Source: Armatimonadota bacterium (lineage in GTDB: Bacteria > Armatimonadota > Fimbriimonadia > Fimbriimonadales > Fimbriimonadaceae). Taken from it: a stretch of 64,000 bases of DNA. The position numbers were made by a program, and so were the translations under genes. Within the stretch, counting starts at the first letter, position 1, and every line of letters begins with the position of its first letter. The notes under the pieces are model-generated. The model was not told the DNA's origin, ran no database searches, and saw nothing but the letters and a program-made list of their open reading frames with translations. Of the stretch, positions 40,729 to 49,238 are shown one piece after another. The stretch lies in NCBI GenBank assembly GCA_018268255.1, contig JAFDWX010000004.1, forward strand, positions 62,001-126,000, given 5' to 3'.

Positions 40729-41706
40729 ATGATGAAAACACTCCGCGCCTTGCTCTTGCTGGTTGTGTTCGCCGCCACTGCGGCGATGAGCCAAACCATC
40801 ACCGTTTCGAGTCCTAACTCAGGTGATGTTCTCGGCCGCACCAACTCCGTCAAATTTTTGATTGAGAACGCCTCGTTCCAAGCTCGAGTCGTCGCAACCG
40901 CAACCAAGAACGATGACGCAACTACCAAGTTTTCCAACGAAGGCTTGTTCGACCCCGATTCGGCTAGAAAGATTTCTGGAAGCCTGAACCTGAACTTTGA
41001 CGAATCGACTCCGCTGGGAACGTACACGCTCAAGGTCGATTACTACTCTCAAGGAACGCTCAGAAACTCGGTCACCATCTCGAATCTGACCGTCGACGCG
41101 CGCAACCCGAAGTTCCGGTTCTTCACGCCCGCCAATAACTCGTTTGTCGGGAGTTCGGTACCGATTCGAGCAGAAGTTGAAGAAACCAACATGAAGCTTT
41201 GGCAGGTTCGCGTCAACGACCGAGATATTCCCAACAATCAGGGCACTTCAAGTGCGATCTCGGTTCAGTGGAATACATCGAACATTGAAACAGACGGTAG
41301 CCAAACGATTTCCATCAAGGTGGAGGACCAAGCCCAGAACTCGAATACTCGAACCTTGAACGTGACTCTCGACCGCGTCAGTCCCTCCATCACCGTTGGA
41401 AGCCCAACCACGATCAACTATCGACCGCGCTCGGTGATCCCCGTGGTGATTCAGGTAGGCGATCAGTACCAAGGCTCTGTCATCAACCAAGCCGTGAGCG
41501 TGAAGCTCTACACCATGGATGGGCAGTACATTGGCCGCGCCGCACGGAGATCGGCCCAAGCCTCCGGTTCGACCCTGCTGTGGGTAGGCCGAATTCGTCT
41601 GACTAACAGTTTCCCCAACCAGTTTAAAGTTGTAGTTGAAGCTTATGATCGGGCTGGAAATAAAGCCCAGAACCAAGAAGTGACCGTCACAGTAGCTGGC
41701 GGGTAA
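40729..41706 (+). CDS. Secreted protein with Ig-like domains
   Basis: 325 residues; signal peptide MMKTLRALLLLVVFAATAAMS followed by QTITVSSPNSGDVLGRTNSVKFLIENA. The mature part is made of three beta-sandwich-like units: about 22-125, 128-215 (FRFFTPANNSFVGSSVPIRAEVEE... VKVEDQAQNSNTRTLNVTLD) and 216-325 (VSPSITVGSPTTINYRP... VVVEAYDRAGNKAQNQEVTVTV), the AYDRAGN pattern being typical of bacterial Ig-like repeats. It opens a three-gene run with the PorV-like barrel 24 bp downstream and may be an envelope partner of it. Confidence 0.8.
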   Translation: MMKTLRALLLLVVFAATAAMSQTITVSSPNSGDVLGRTNSVKFLIENASFQARVVATATKNDDATTKFSNEGLFDPDSARKISGSLNLNFDESTPLGTYTLKVDYYSQGTLRNSVTISNLTVDARNPKFRFFTPANNSFVGSSVPIRAEVEETNMKLWQVRVNDRDIPNNQGTSSAISVQWNTSNIETDGSQTISIKVEDQAQNSNTRTLNVTLDRVSPSITVGSPTTINYRPRSVIPVVIQVGDQYQGSVINQAVSVKLYTMDGQYIGRAARRSAQASGSTLLWVGRIRLTNSFPNQFKVVVEAYDRAGNKAQNQEVTVTVAGG

Positions 41707-41730
41707 AGTAGTGTGGATTTCGGAGTAATC

Positions 41731-42882
41731 ATGAGAAGCGCACGGAAGCCTTTTATCGTTGCCTCGCTATTGGCATTTGCCAGCGTGGTTTATGCTCAGA
41801 TCCCTGACATGCTGACGTCGATGGACGCGGGGACCCGCGCCATGGGAATGGGCAGCAGCATCGGCGTTGCTGGAGCAGAAACCACGTCTGCTCTCAATAA
41901 TCCCGCAGGGCTGGGCTATCTTGAGGATACGACCTTTAGCCTAGCGGTGCGAAATCTGCCTGGCTCACATTCCATCTGGCGAACTTCTTTCCGAAATCCC
42001 AACATCCAGACGGACCATCGAACAGGTGGCTACGGCCTTTCGCACATCGGCTTAGCACTCCCCCTTAAGATGGGCGGCCGCAAACTGGGAACGGTGGGCA
42101 TTTCCTATACGATCGGCGGCTACATTCACGACGAACGCGTCAGTGAAGGCAATTTGGTTGTGGACCCATCGACCAACGTAACCGGCTACAACGAAACGAT
42201 CAAAGCTCAAACCGATTACTTCACGGTAGGTCTCGGGCGGACTTCTGGCGACATGAGCTTGGCCTATGGATTGGGCGTCGTTTTTGCCACCAACTACATT
42301 TTGAATACCCAGACCTATACGCTCAACACGGCCGGCGGTTCAGCGGCCAGCCCTCCGCTTAATGTGAGTGGACAAGGCACCGGTATCGGCGTCGTCGCTG
42401 GAATCCAATATATCCCGCCGACAAACCAGAACCTCAGCATCGGCGCTAGCGTTCGAACTCCCATCAGCATGAGCAGCAACCGAGCTGTGGATCAGTACTA
42501 CGATAAGATCCCCGGCAAGGCATCGATCGGTATCGCATATCGACGCGACGGGCTTCGAGGAGACCGTGACTACATGATCTTAGGGGCCCAGGTGGACGGA
42601 TATTTCCAAAACGAGCGGCGCCAGGTCCTTGCTCGCAAGCGAGCTGTCAATATTGGAGTCGGTGCGGAATACAACTACTTGTTCCGCGATGCCCGAATCC
42701 CCATTCGACTCGGTTATGCCGTTGTACCAAGCGCTGGAAGCGGATTTAGTGATCGCAACGCGCTTACTTTTGGCTTCGGCTACCGTCCATTTAATAGCCC
42801 GATTTCGGTTGAACTGAACTTTGCAAACGCAGGTGGAGGAACGGATTCCTCGATTATGTTCAACTACCGGGTGCAAAAGTAA
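41731..42882 (+). CDS. PorV/FadL-like outer membrane beta-barrel protein
   Basis: 383 residues from MRSARKPFIVASLLAF, with CGGAG 6 bp upstream; signal peptide ends VVYA-QI. The N-terminal GTRAMGMGSSIGVAGAETTSALNNPAGLGYL is the signature shared by PorV/PorQ and FadL-like barrels; the rest alternates strands with aromatic girdles (VGISYTIGGYIHDE, LSLAYGLGVVFATNYIL, NIGVGAEYNYLFRD) and ends FNYRVQK, a barrel-type terminal strand. In Bacteroidetes PorV carries type IX substrates to the PorU attachment complex. Here it sits directly before a caspase-fold protein. Confidence 0.82.
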   Translation: MRSARKPFIVASLLAFASVVYAQIPDMLTSMDAGTRAMGMGSSIGVAGAETTSALNNPAGLGYLEDTTFSLAVRNLPGSHSIWRTSFRNPNIQTDHRTGGYGLSHIGLALPLKMGGRKLGTVGISYTIGGYIHDERVSEGNLVVDPSTNVTGYNETIKAQTDYFTVGLGRTSGDMSLAYGLGVVFATNYILNTQTYTLNTAGGSAASPPLNVSGQGTGIGVVAGIQYIPPTNQNLSIGASVRTPISMSSNRAVDQYYDKIPGKASIGIAYRRDGLRGDRDYMILGAQVDGYFQNERRQVLARKRAVNIGVGAEYNYLFRDARIPIRLGYAVVPSAGSGFSDRNALTFGFGYRPFNSPISVELNFANAGGGTDSSIMFNYRVQK

Positions 42883-42887
42883 AACAT

Positions 42888-44459
42888 ATGCGCAGTTTTA
42901 GACCCCTATTGGTGTTGATCTTGGTCTGGGCGGCAGCACTCTGCCAAGCCCAGGCTTGGTCGGAAATCTACAGCAAAGCACTGGATGCGGCGAAAGGTGA
43001 AAACTGGGGCCAAGCACGCACCATGTTCAAAGATTCGGCAAGCCGACGGGCTGAAGACTTCTCTGCTCCTACCGTTTTGAGCAGACCGGGTCAGCCGGAG
43101 AAGGTGTGGCGCGGCGGCGCAAGCTACTCTCCAAACTTTGGAGCAGCGTACGCAGGCTACAAGCTTGCCCTCAAACTCACGGACGAGATGGACCGCACTG
43201 CGCTCTTGAAAGAGGTCGCAGCCGAGTTCAACACTCTTTTGGCCAAGAATCAGCATTCACGGGCAGCCTATTTCTTCCTTGGCAACACCTACAACTTGCT
43301 AAACGACACGGCATCTAACGAAACTCTTGAGCAAAAAGAGAAGAAGATGGCGAGCAAGATGACTTGGAAGGTCGATGAGGAAATCATGACCTCTGAGGAT
43401 CAGGCCATGGTCTCAGGCGTCGCGGTTGCACCTACTACGCCTACCAAGCCAGAAGCTAAGCCCGAGGAAAAGCCGACAACCAAACCGGAAGAAAAACCTG
43501 AGCAGAAGCCGATGGAGCCAGCTGTTCCGCCGGTGACGAAGCCCGAAGAAAAGCCCGTCGAACCGACCAAGCCTGAGGAAAAGCCAGCTGAGAAGCCACA
43601 GGAACCCAAACAGCCCAAGAAGCCAGTTCGGAATCCAACGCAAGGCGACAAAGCTCCTCCAAAGCAGAACAAGCCTCCCAAGACCACTGCGCAAGATGGC
43701 AATACCGAGGTTACGGCTGGTGGCGAGGGTCAATCTGCGATCCTCGGAGATGTCACCAAGCTTCCGACGAAATTTGCTCTGATCATCGGCAATTCCGAGT
43801 CTCAAATGACCGGTATGGCACCGACCTTCGCCACAACCAATGCCGAAGCGATGCGAGATACCCTGACAAAATTCGGGGGCTATCCCGAAGAGAATGTCTC
43901 AACCGTTTTGAACGGTTCGACTGACCAGATGCTGGCCGCAGCCAAAGCTCTGGCCGAAAAAGTCGCGGAAGGACAGATCGTTCTGATTTACTTCTCGGGC
44001 GTTGGTTCGAATCTTGATGGCAAGGACTATCTGGCTGGGACGAATACCACCAATGGCACCGATGTCAGCACGATGCTCGAAAAGATGGCGCTCTATCGAG
44101 TCTTTATGGCCAAGGGTGCCAGCATCTTCGCGTTTTTTGAAGTGAATCGTCCAATAGTGTCCGGACGCTACTTTGGACAAGAAGTACCTAGCCTCGGTGC
44201 GATCGCGCAGATGCAGGCAACGGTACCCGGTGGGACCGTTGGACCCACCATTGCCAACGGAAAGGAAGTTGGCATCTTCGCAAATTCATTTGGTCTTGTC
44301 CTTGACGAATTTCGATCGAACAAGATTCCGGTCGTGGAGTTTGCTTGGCAGCTCTTCGATCGGATGAAGCGAGGAACGTCAGGATCGTCTGGTGGTGGAG
44401 CAAGTCAGGTACCAACTCTGCCAACTCTAACAATGCTCGCACCAGATTCACGTTTCTAA
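42888..44459 (+). CDS. Secreted TPR protein with degenerate caspase-like domain
   Basis: 523 residues, 5 bp after the PorV-like gene. Signal peptide (MRSFRPLLVLILVWAAALCQA); TPR-like helices at about 25-145 (AAYFFLGNTYNLL); a Pro/Lys/Glu-rich linker at 181-265 built of KPEEKP units; then a C14-type caspase fold from 295 (KFALIIGNSE, NAEAMRDTLTKFGG, VLIYFSG). The catalytic His of the usual YFSGHG is Val372 here (YFSGVGS), and the usual DACRSG is replaced by FFEVNRP at about 417-422, so both catalytic residues are gone. A non-enzymatic scaffold or recognition role is likely. Confidence 0.82.
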   Translation: MRSFRPLLVLILVWAAALCQAQAWSEIYSKALDAAKGENWGQARTMFKDSASRRAEDFSAPTVLSRPGQPEKVWRGGASYSPNFGAAYAGYKLALKLTDEMDRTALLKEVAAEFNTLLAKNQHSRAAYFFLGNTYNLLNDTASNETLEQKEKKMASKMTWKVDEEIMTSEDQAMVSGVAVAPTTPTKPEAKPEEKPTTKPEEKPEQKPMEPAVPPVTKPEEKPVEPTKPEEKPAEKPQEPKQPKKPVRNPTQGDKAPPKQNKPPKTTAQDGNTEVTAGGEGQSAILGDVTKLPTKFALIIGNSESQMTGMAPTFATTNAEAMRDTLTKFGGYPEENVSTVLNGSTDQMLAAAKALAEKVAEGQIVLIYFSGVGSNLDGKDYLAGTNTTNGTDVSTMLEKMALYRVFMAKGASIFAFFEVNRPIVSGRYFGQEVPSLGAIAQMQATVPGGTVGPTIANGKEVGIFANSFGLVLDEFRSNKIPVVEFAWQLFDRMKRGTSGSSGGGASQVPTLPTLTMLAPDSRF

Positions 44460-44510
44460 CGTCTATACCTATACGATTTTTGAGACTAGAGATCGTTAGG
44501 CAAAAGGGCA

Positions 44511-45389
44511 ATGTATCAGCAGCTGGAACTAGACCCGGCGGCGGTAGTCCTCGTTCGCCAATTGGCCGGACCGTGGGCTGACCGATATCTCACTGAAGCG
44601 CTATATCCGGCGCTTCAGGGTTCGGTTGATGCTGTTGCTCCCAATCCAGAAGCAATTCGAGACCAATTGGCGGACCCGTTCTGGTGCCTGAACGCATTTT
44701 TTGACCACTATGCATTTGCGCGGCGGGGCCGAGACCGGGCAGAGTTGTCTATCTTGGCGACCAAGGCCCTCGCTCGCATCAGCAATGCTGATACCTTTGA
44801 AACGATTTTGAAAGAGCCCGATGGCACTGCTTTGTGGGAATCTTTTGTGGAGGTTTGCGCAGAGCGCAAGCGTAAGCCATACGAGCAGCTGAACCGGGGA
44901 CTTCTGGCGGGCATGCTCGAACTGGCGCAGGAAATCTATCAGTTCGACGGTCGGGGGTCCATCGCAGAATGGCTCATCGAGGGCGTTGTCCAAAATCAGC
45001 GGATCGAACCCCATTTTCTGCGTGTGGTGGATATTCGAGGAGTTGGGCCCAAAATCTCCAGCACCTTTTTGCGCGACATGGTTCTGCTCTTCGATTTGGA
45101 GGACAAGATCGACAACGCCGACCGGCTTTATGTTCAGCCCGTTGACCGGTGGCTACGTCTCTGTGCTCAAACCATCGTCCCAGAGTTCGACGACGAAACC
45201 GCCGTTGACTGGATCATCGCTGGAAAAGTCAGCAAATACTGCCGCCGCTGCCACGTCAGCGGGATTCGTTTCAACATGGGTGCAAGTTATTTCGGGCTCC
45301 GCGAGGTTCATGAGCCCAACCGCTTCCATACCTGCGCGACTGAACTTGTAGCGGGAACCCAACCTTCTGCTAAGAAGAAGATGAGCTGA
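44511..45389 (+). CDS. Protein with helix-hairpin-helix motif and cysteine cluster
   Basis: 292 residues, no signal peptide. RVVDIRGVGPKISSTFLRDMVLLF is a good helix-hairpin-helix DNA-backbone-binding motif. The C-terminal YCRRCHVSG followed about 28 residues later by FHTC offers three Cys and a His that could bind metal. The helical middle and the HhH position recall HhH-GPD DNA glycosylases, but the catalytic Asp and the standard four-Cys iron-sulfur pattern are not evident. It converges with coaX and overlaps it by 20 bp. Confidence 0.65.
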   Translation: MYQQLELDPAAVVLVRQLAGPWADRYLTEALYPALQGSVDAVAPNPEAIRDQLADPFWCLNAFFDHYAFARRGRDRAELSILATKALARISNADTFETILKEPDGTALWESFVEVCAERKRKPYEQLNRGLLAGMLELAQEIYQFDGRGSIAEWLIEGVVQNQRIEPHFLRVVDIRGVGPKISSTFLRDMVLLFDLEDKIDNADRLYVQPVDRWLRLCAQTIVPEFDDETAVDWIIAGKVSKYCRRCHVSGIRFNMGASYFGLREVHEPNRFHTCATELVAGTQPSAKKKMS

Positions 45390-46143
45390 TTCGGGAGTAT
45401 GCTACTCGCAGACCATCCAGCGTGAGGTTGGGCTCGTACCGCTCGATTTCCACGCACAGTTCGACAAACTTGGCTCCCAAGCCTCCGGTGGCAATCACGA
45501 TCACGTTGCCCTCCAACTCGGCCTTCATCCGCGCGGCCAATCGGTCGATGGAGCCGCTGTATCCCAAAACAACGCCCGATTGAATTGCGGCCGCGGTTGT
45601 TGTGCCAATCGCCGTTTCAGGGGGCAAAAACTCCACCCGCGGCAGCATCGACGCTTTTTGGAAAAGGGCTTCAAATGCCAAATTAACGCCGGGCAATATA
45701 GCACCACCCAAGTACTCGCCTTGAGATCCGATTGCGTCGAATGTTGTTGCGGTTCCAAAGTCCACAACCAGTGCTGGGAAGCAACCGAGCTCTACGGCAC
45801 CTAAGGCGTTCGCGATTCGGTCTGGGCCGACAGCGGTAGGCGGCTGATACCGTACGTCCACGCCAACCTGGGAACCATGGCGCAGAAAGACCGCTTCTCT
45901 TCCCAGCCATTCTTTGCTGAACCGCGAGAGCACATCGTTCACGCTGGGGACGACAGAGCCCACCACAATGCCTTCTGCCTTAAATTCTAAGGCATTAAGC
46001 TTGCACAGAGCGCTCAGGTCTGCGGCAAGTTCGTCTTCGGTAGTGTTTGGATTGGTATGCAACCGGAACTGGGCCGCATACTGAGAGCCGTCCCACAGCC
46101 CGTAGACCGTATGGGTGTTGCCGACATCAATCGCCCAGAGCAT
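45370..46143 (-). CDS. coaX: Type III pantothenate kinase
   Basis: 257 residues. AIDVGNTHTVYGLW is the phosphate-binding loop of the ASKHA fold, PPTAVGPDRIANALGAVEL is the CoaX pantothenate-site signature, and LVVDFGTATTFDAI the second nucleotide motif. It phosphorylates pantothenate, the first committed step of CoA synthesis, and needs a monovalent cation. It overlaps the end of glmM by 17 bp, the last gene of grpE-glmM-coaX. Confidence 0.95.
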   Translation of the reverse strand: MLWAIDVGNTHTVYGLWDGSQYAAQFRLHTNPNTTEDELAADLSALCKLNALEFKAEGIVVGSVVPSVNDVLSRFSKEWLGREAVFLRHGSQVGVDVRYQPPTAVGPDRIANALGAVELGCFPALVVDFGTATTFDAIGSQGEYLGGAILPGVNLAFEALFQKASMLPRVEFLPPETAIGTTTAAAIQSGVVLGYSGSIDRLAARMKAELEGNVIVIATGGLGAKFVELCVEIERYEPNLTLDGLRVAYSRISSSSS

Positions 46144-47500
46144 GAGTCAAATCTACCCGGCTATAAACGGACGCTCCGTGAGCCGACTCCATCACACTCA
46201 CGATCTTGTGAGTCGCTTCGTCCCGAATTTCGGCATCGTCGGCTTCAACCATCACTCGCACGATCGGCTGGGTACCGCTGGCGCGAACGTTAACCCTCCC
46301 GCGATTTCCAAGCTGAGCTTCAACTTCGCAGATGGCATTCCTGATCGTCTCGGAACTGGCAAACGTGGCCTTATCAAGATTCACGTTGACCAGCAGTTGC
46401 GGCCAGTTTTCAAAGAGTTCGAAGTATTCGCCCGAAGTCCGTCCGCTTAACTTCAGAACCCGCAGGACCTCAAGCATCGTGATCAATCCGTCCCCAGTTG
46501 GTCCTCGCTCCGGAAAGATGATATGGCCCGATTGTTCCCCGCCGACCTTGCCTCCCGTCTCGTGCAAACGTTGGCTTACGTATTTGTCGCCAACGTTGAC
46601 GCGCTGCAGTTCGATGCCGATCTCGCGCATGTGATGCTCAAATCCGCCATTGCTCATCACCGTGCCCACCACAATCGGCGGGGTGAGATGCGACTTGTGG
46701 AATTCGCACCAGAGAGCCATGGTCCGGTCTCCGTTAATGAGTCTTCCCTTCGAGTCGCTAAATACGGCTCGATCGGCATCTCCGTCCAAGGCGATCCCGA
46801 GATCGGCTCCGTACTCAACCGTCATCGCCTGGACTACAGCCGGTTTGGTCGCTCCGCCTTCTTCGTTGATGTTCATCCCGTCCGGATTGCATCCTGCTGA
46901 GATGACCTCGGCTCCCAAGCGAGCAAGGATTTCTGGCGCGTGGGTGTAGGCTGCGCCATGGGCACAGTCGATCACGACTTTCAGCCCTTCAAGTCCTTCC
47001 GGCACGATGCTTTCCAGCATGTTCATATACCGGTCGACATCCTCGTTCACCTGAATCAAAGCGCCCACCTGCCCACCGGTCGGCCTTTCCGAGAGCTCTT
47101 CCCCCGTAAAGGCCTGAACTCGCTGCTCAAAGTCTTCGGAAACCTTCTTTCCGTCGTGGGCGATGAGTTTGACGCCGTTATCTGGCGCGGGATTATGGCT
47201 TGCGGAAATCACAGCTCCAAGCCCATAGTGGTTCGTTCGGGCTGCGAAGCTAACAAGGCCGGTCGGAACGATGCCCAAGGTGACAGCATCCACGCCGGCG
47301 GAGCAGAATCCAGCCGCCAAAGCTGCGCCCAGCATTGGACCACTGCGACGCGTATCCCGCCCTATGACAACCCGATTGGGCTCCTCGGACATGGCGATCA
47401 GCCTTCCGGCGGCCTGGCCGATCTGGAAACACAACTCGGGAGTCAACTGGCTATTGGCGATGCCACGAATACCATCCGTACCGAATTTGATTCCGCTCAC
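46127..47500 (-). CDS. glmM: Phosphoglucosamine mutase
   Basis: 457 residues from GTG (VSGIKFGTDGIRGIAN), overlapping the grpE stop as GTGA. Active-site Ser101 in ISASHNPAPDNG, metal loop ALDGDADRAVF, substrate loop GGEQSGHII and phosphate-binding RASGTQPIVRVMVE are all present. It converts glucosamine-6-phosphate to glucosamine-1-phosphate for UDP-GlcNAc and peptidoglycan. Confidence 0.96.
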   Translation of the reverse strand: MSGIKFGTDGIRGIANSQLTPELCFQIGQAAGRLIAMSEEPNRVVIGRDTRRSGPMLGAALAAGFCSAGVDAVTLGIVPTGLVSFAARTNHYGLGAVISASHNPAPDNGVKLIAHDGKKVSEDFEQRVQAFTGEELSERPTGGQVGALIQVNEDVDRYMNMLESIVPEGLEGLKVVIDCAHGAAYTHAPEILARLGAEVISAGCNPDGMNINEEGGATKPAVVQAMTVEYGADLGIALDGDADRAVFSDSKGRLINGDRTMALWCEFHKSHLTPPIVVGTVMSNGGFEHHMREIGIELQRVNVGDKYVSQRLHETGGKVGGEQSGHIIFPERGPTGDGLITMLEVLRVLKLSGRTSGEYFELFENWPQLLVNVNLDKATFASSETIRNAICEVEAQLGNRGRVNVRASGTQPIVRVMVEADDAEIRDEATHKIVSVMESAHGASVYSRVDLTHALGD

Positions 47501-48054
47501 TGTGCCACTCTGACTCGAGCGGGACGAATCACCTTTTCCGCCATCATGTAGCCCGGTTCAATTTCGACCGTGATCGTTCCAGCCGGAGCTTGTTCGCTGG
47601 CTGGATCCGTTCCCAATGCTTCGTGCACATTCGGGTCGAAGGCATGACCTACTGCCTGGATTCTCACTAAGCCGACGCTTCCAAGGGCAATTCGGAGCTG
47701 CCTTTCAACCATGGCAACGCCACCCGTGAGCGCGTCCAAATCTGCACCACTCTGGGCAGCGGCCAGGGTGCGTTCGAAGTTGTCGAGAACGGGCACCAGC
47801 TCAGTTACCAAGTTCTCGGTCGCGGTTTTCCGGAGCTGGTCCTTCTCGTCCATCGTGCGACGGCGAAAAGTCTGAAATTCAGCCAATTGGCGGAGATACA
47901 TCTGTTTGTACTCTTCGACTTCGGCCCGCAACAAATCAATGGCGTCCGGTTCAATGTCCTCGGCCAAGTCGTCCAGCTCGGCTTCTTCGGCTGGCATTCC
48001 CTCGTGCTCTTCGGGGTCGTAAAGTGCTTCGGTATCAGGTCCAGTCAAATCCAT
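47497..48054 (-). CDS. grpE: Nucleotide exchange factor GrpE
   Basis: 185 residues from MDLTGPDTEALYDPEE; the open frame to 48183 adds a basic stretch not seen in GrpE. An acidic N-terminus, a long coiled helix (DAIDLLRAEVEEYKQMYLRQLAEFQTFRRRT), the TELVPVLDNFERTL core and the C-terminal beta-domain FDPNVHEALGTDPASEQAPAGTITVEIEPGYMMAEKVIRPARVRV (in part) are diagnostic. It releases ADP from DnaK. No dnaK, dnaJ or CIRCE element adjacent, and no strong Shine-Dalgarno at this ATG. Confidence 0.93.
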   Translation of the reverse strand: MDLTGPDTEALYDPEEHEGMPAEEAELDDLAEDIEPDAIDLLRAEVEEYKQMYLRQLAEFQTFRRRTMDEKDQLRKTATENLVTELVPVLDNFERTLAAAQSGADLDALTGGVAMVERQLRIALGSVGLVRIQAVGHAFDPNVHEALGTDPASEQAPAGTITVEIEPGYMMAEKVIRPARVRVAQ

Positions 48055-48218
48055 AGCGCTTGTTGTATTGGTTGAGAAAAATGGGCTGTGAAAGGCACGG
48101 CCCGAACGGAAATGGTACCTCTTAATACTCCTACGACGGATAAAAGAGCCCCGGTTCGAAGTTCGGCACAGCTTATGCTGCACAGGATCGAGTAACGTTC
48201 CAGAACCAATCCACAGCG

Positions 48219-49238
48219 ATGCACAGTGCCCTCACACAGTTCCTGGATTCCTGCATCGAGCGGGAGATATTCCCCTCCGCTTCCCTTGCGTTCGGAGATT
48301 CCACAACCTGTCATTTCTTGAGCCGAGGACGCTATACGTACGCACAGAAAAGCCAACCTGTTGATGCGGACTCAGTGTACGACCTGGCCAGCCTGACCAA
48401 GGTGATTGCGACAACCTCGTTGACCAGAATCGCCGAGCAGAGAAACCTCCTAGACCTTGAACGGCCGGTCCGCGACTACTGGCCCGAATTTGTAAACAAG
48501 GATGAGATCACCGTTCGCCATCTCCTCACTCACTCTTCGGGCCTTACGGCCCATCGTCTGTACCAGAAAGTCGCCAAATCTCCCGAGGAAGCTTGGGAAA
48601 TGGTGGGCAGAGAACGGCTGATTTACGAACCGGACACCAAGAGCCTCTACTCGTGTGTGGGCTTCCTTTCGCTTTTTCGGGTACTCAACAACGCGTTCGC
48701 TCAACCCTTCGATCACGCGGCTCGGAGGTTTATTTTCGAACCGTTGGGAATGCATTCAACCGGCCACAATGCCGTCACGTGGCCGGGAAGGCGCTGCGTG
48801 CCCACCGAGATCGACCCTGAGACTCACTCGCCTTGGGTCGGAGTTGTTCACGATGAGAATTCCCGATTCTTCGGCGGAGTCTCGGGGAATGCGGGTCTCT
48901 TTGGCACTGCCAGAGACTTAGCGAAATTCGCTCAAGCGCTCATCTCCGAGACGCTGCCTTTCGACCTCGACTCCCGTTGGAAGACGCCCTTTGCGGATTG
49001 GACAACTCGCGCGTTTGGTTGGGATACCAAATCGCCGGAGGGGAGTATGGCGGGGAGCCGATTTGGACCCAAGAGCTTTGGTCACAGCGGATTTACAGGC
49101 ACCAGTATGTGGTTCGACCCGGACGCGGGCATCTGGGCCGTCATTCTCACCAACTGGGTTTATCCCAAGCGCGGAAACCCCAACATCGAGGGCATCCGCG
49201 CCAAGATTCACGACTTGATTTTTGCCGCTTTGCGGTGA
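48219..49238 (+). CDS. Serine beta-lactamase-like hydrolase (class C/esterase group)
   Basis: 339 residues without a signal peptide. The nucleophile motif is SLTK (Ser58, Lys61) in YDLASLTKVIATTSL; VRHLLTHSSGL and GHSGFTGTSMW are the other family marks, the latter replacing KTG. The second catalytic motif, usually YSN, reads YSC. The protein is more likely an esterase, amidase or peptidase than a true beta-lactamase. Its end overlaps the opposing lipoprotein gene by 31 bp. Confidence 0.85.
   Translation: MHSALTQFLDSCIEREIFPSASLAFGDSTTCHFLSRGRYTYAQKSQPVDADSVYDLASLTKVIATTSLTRIAEQRNLLDLERPVRDYWPEFVNKDEITVRHLLTHSSGLTAHRLYQKVAKSPEEAWEMVGRERLIYEPDTKSLYSCVGFLSLFRVLNNAFAQPFDHAARRFIFEPLGMHSTGHNAVTWPGRRCVPTEIDPETHSPWVGVVHDENSRFFGGVSGNAGLFGTARDLAKFAQALISETLPFDLDSRWKTPFADWTTRAFGWDTKSPEGSMAGSRFGPKSFGHSGFTGTSMWFDPDAGIWAVILTNWVYPKRGNPNIEGIRAKIHDLIFAALR

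Noticed and set aside
43430-43650. Tandem short repeats suggesting a repeat array
   Set aside because: They encode the KPEEKP linker of the caspase-like protein in frame; no spacers or direct-repeat units of CRISPR type.
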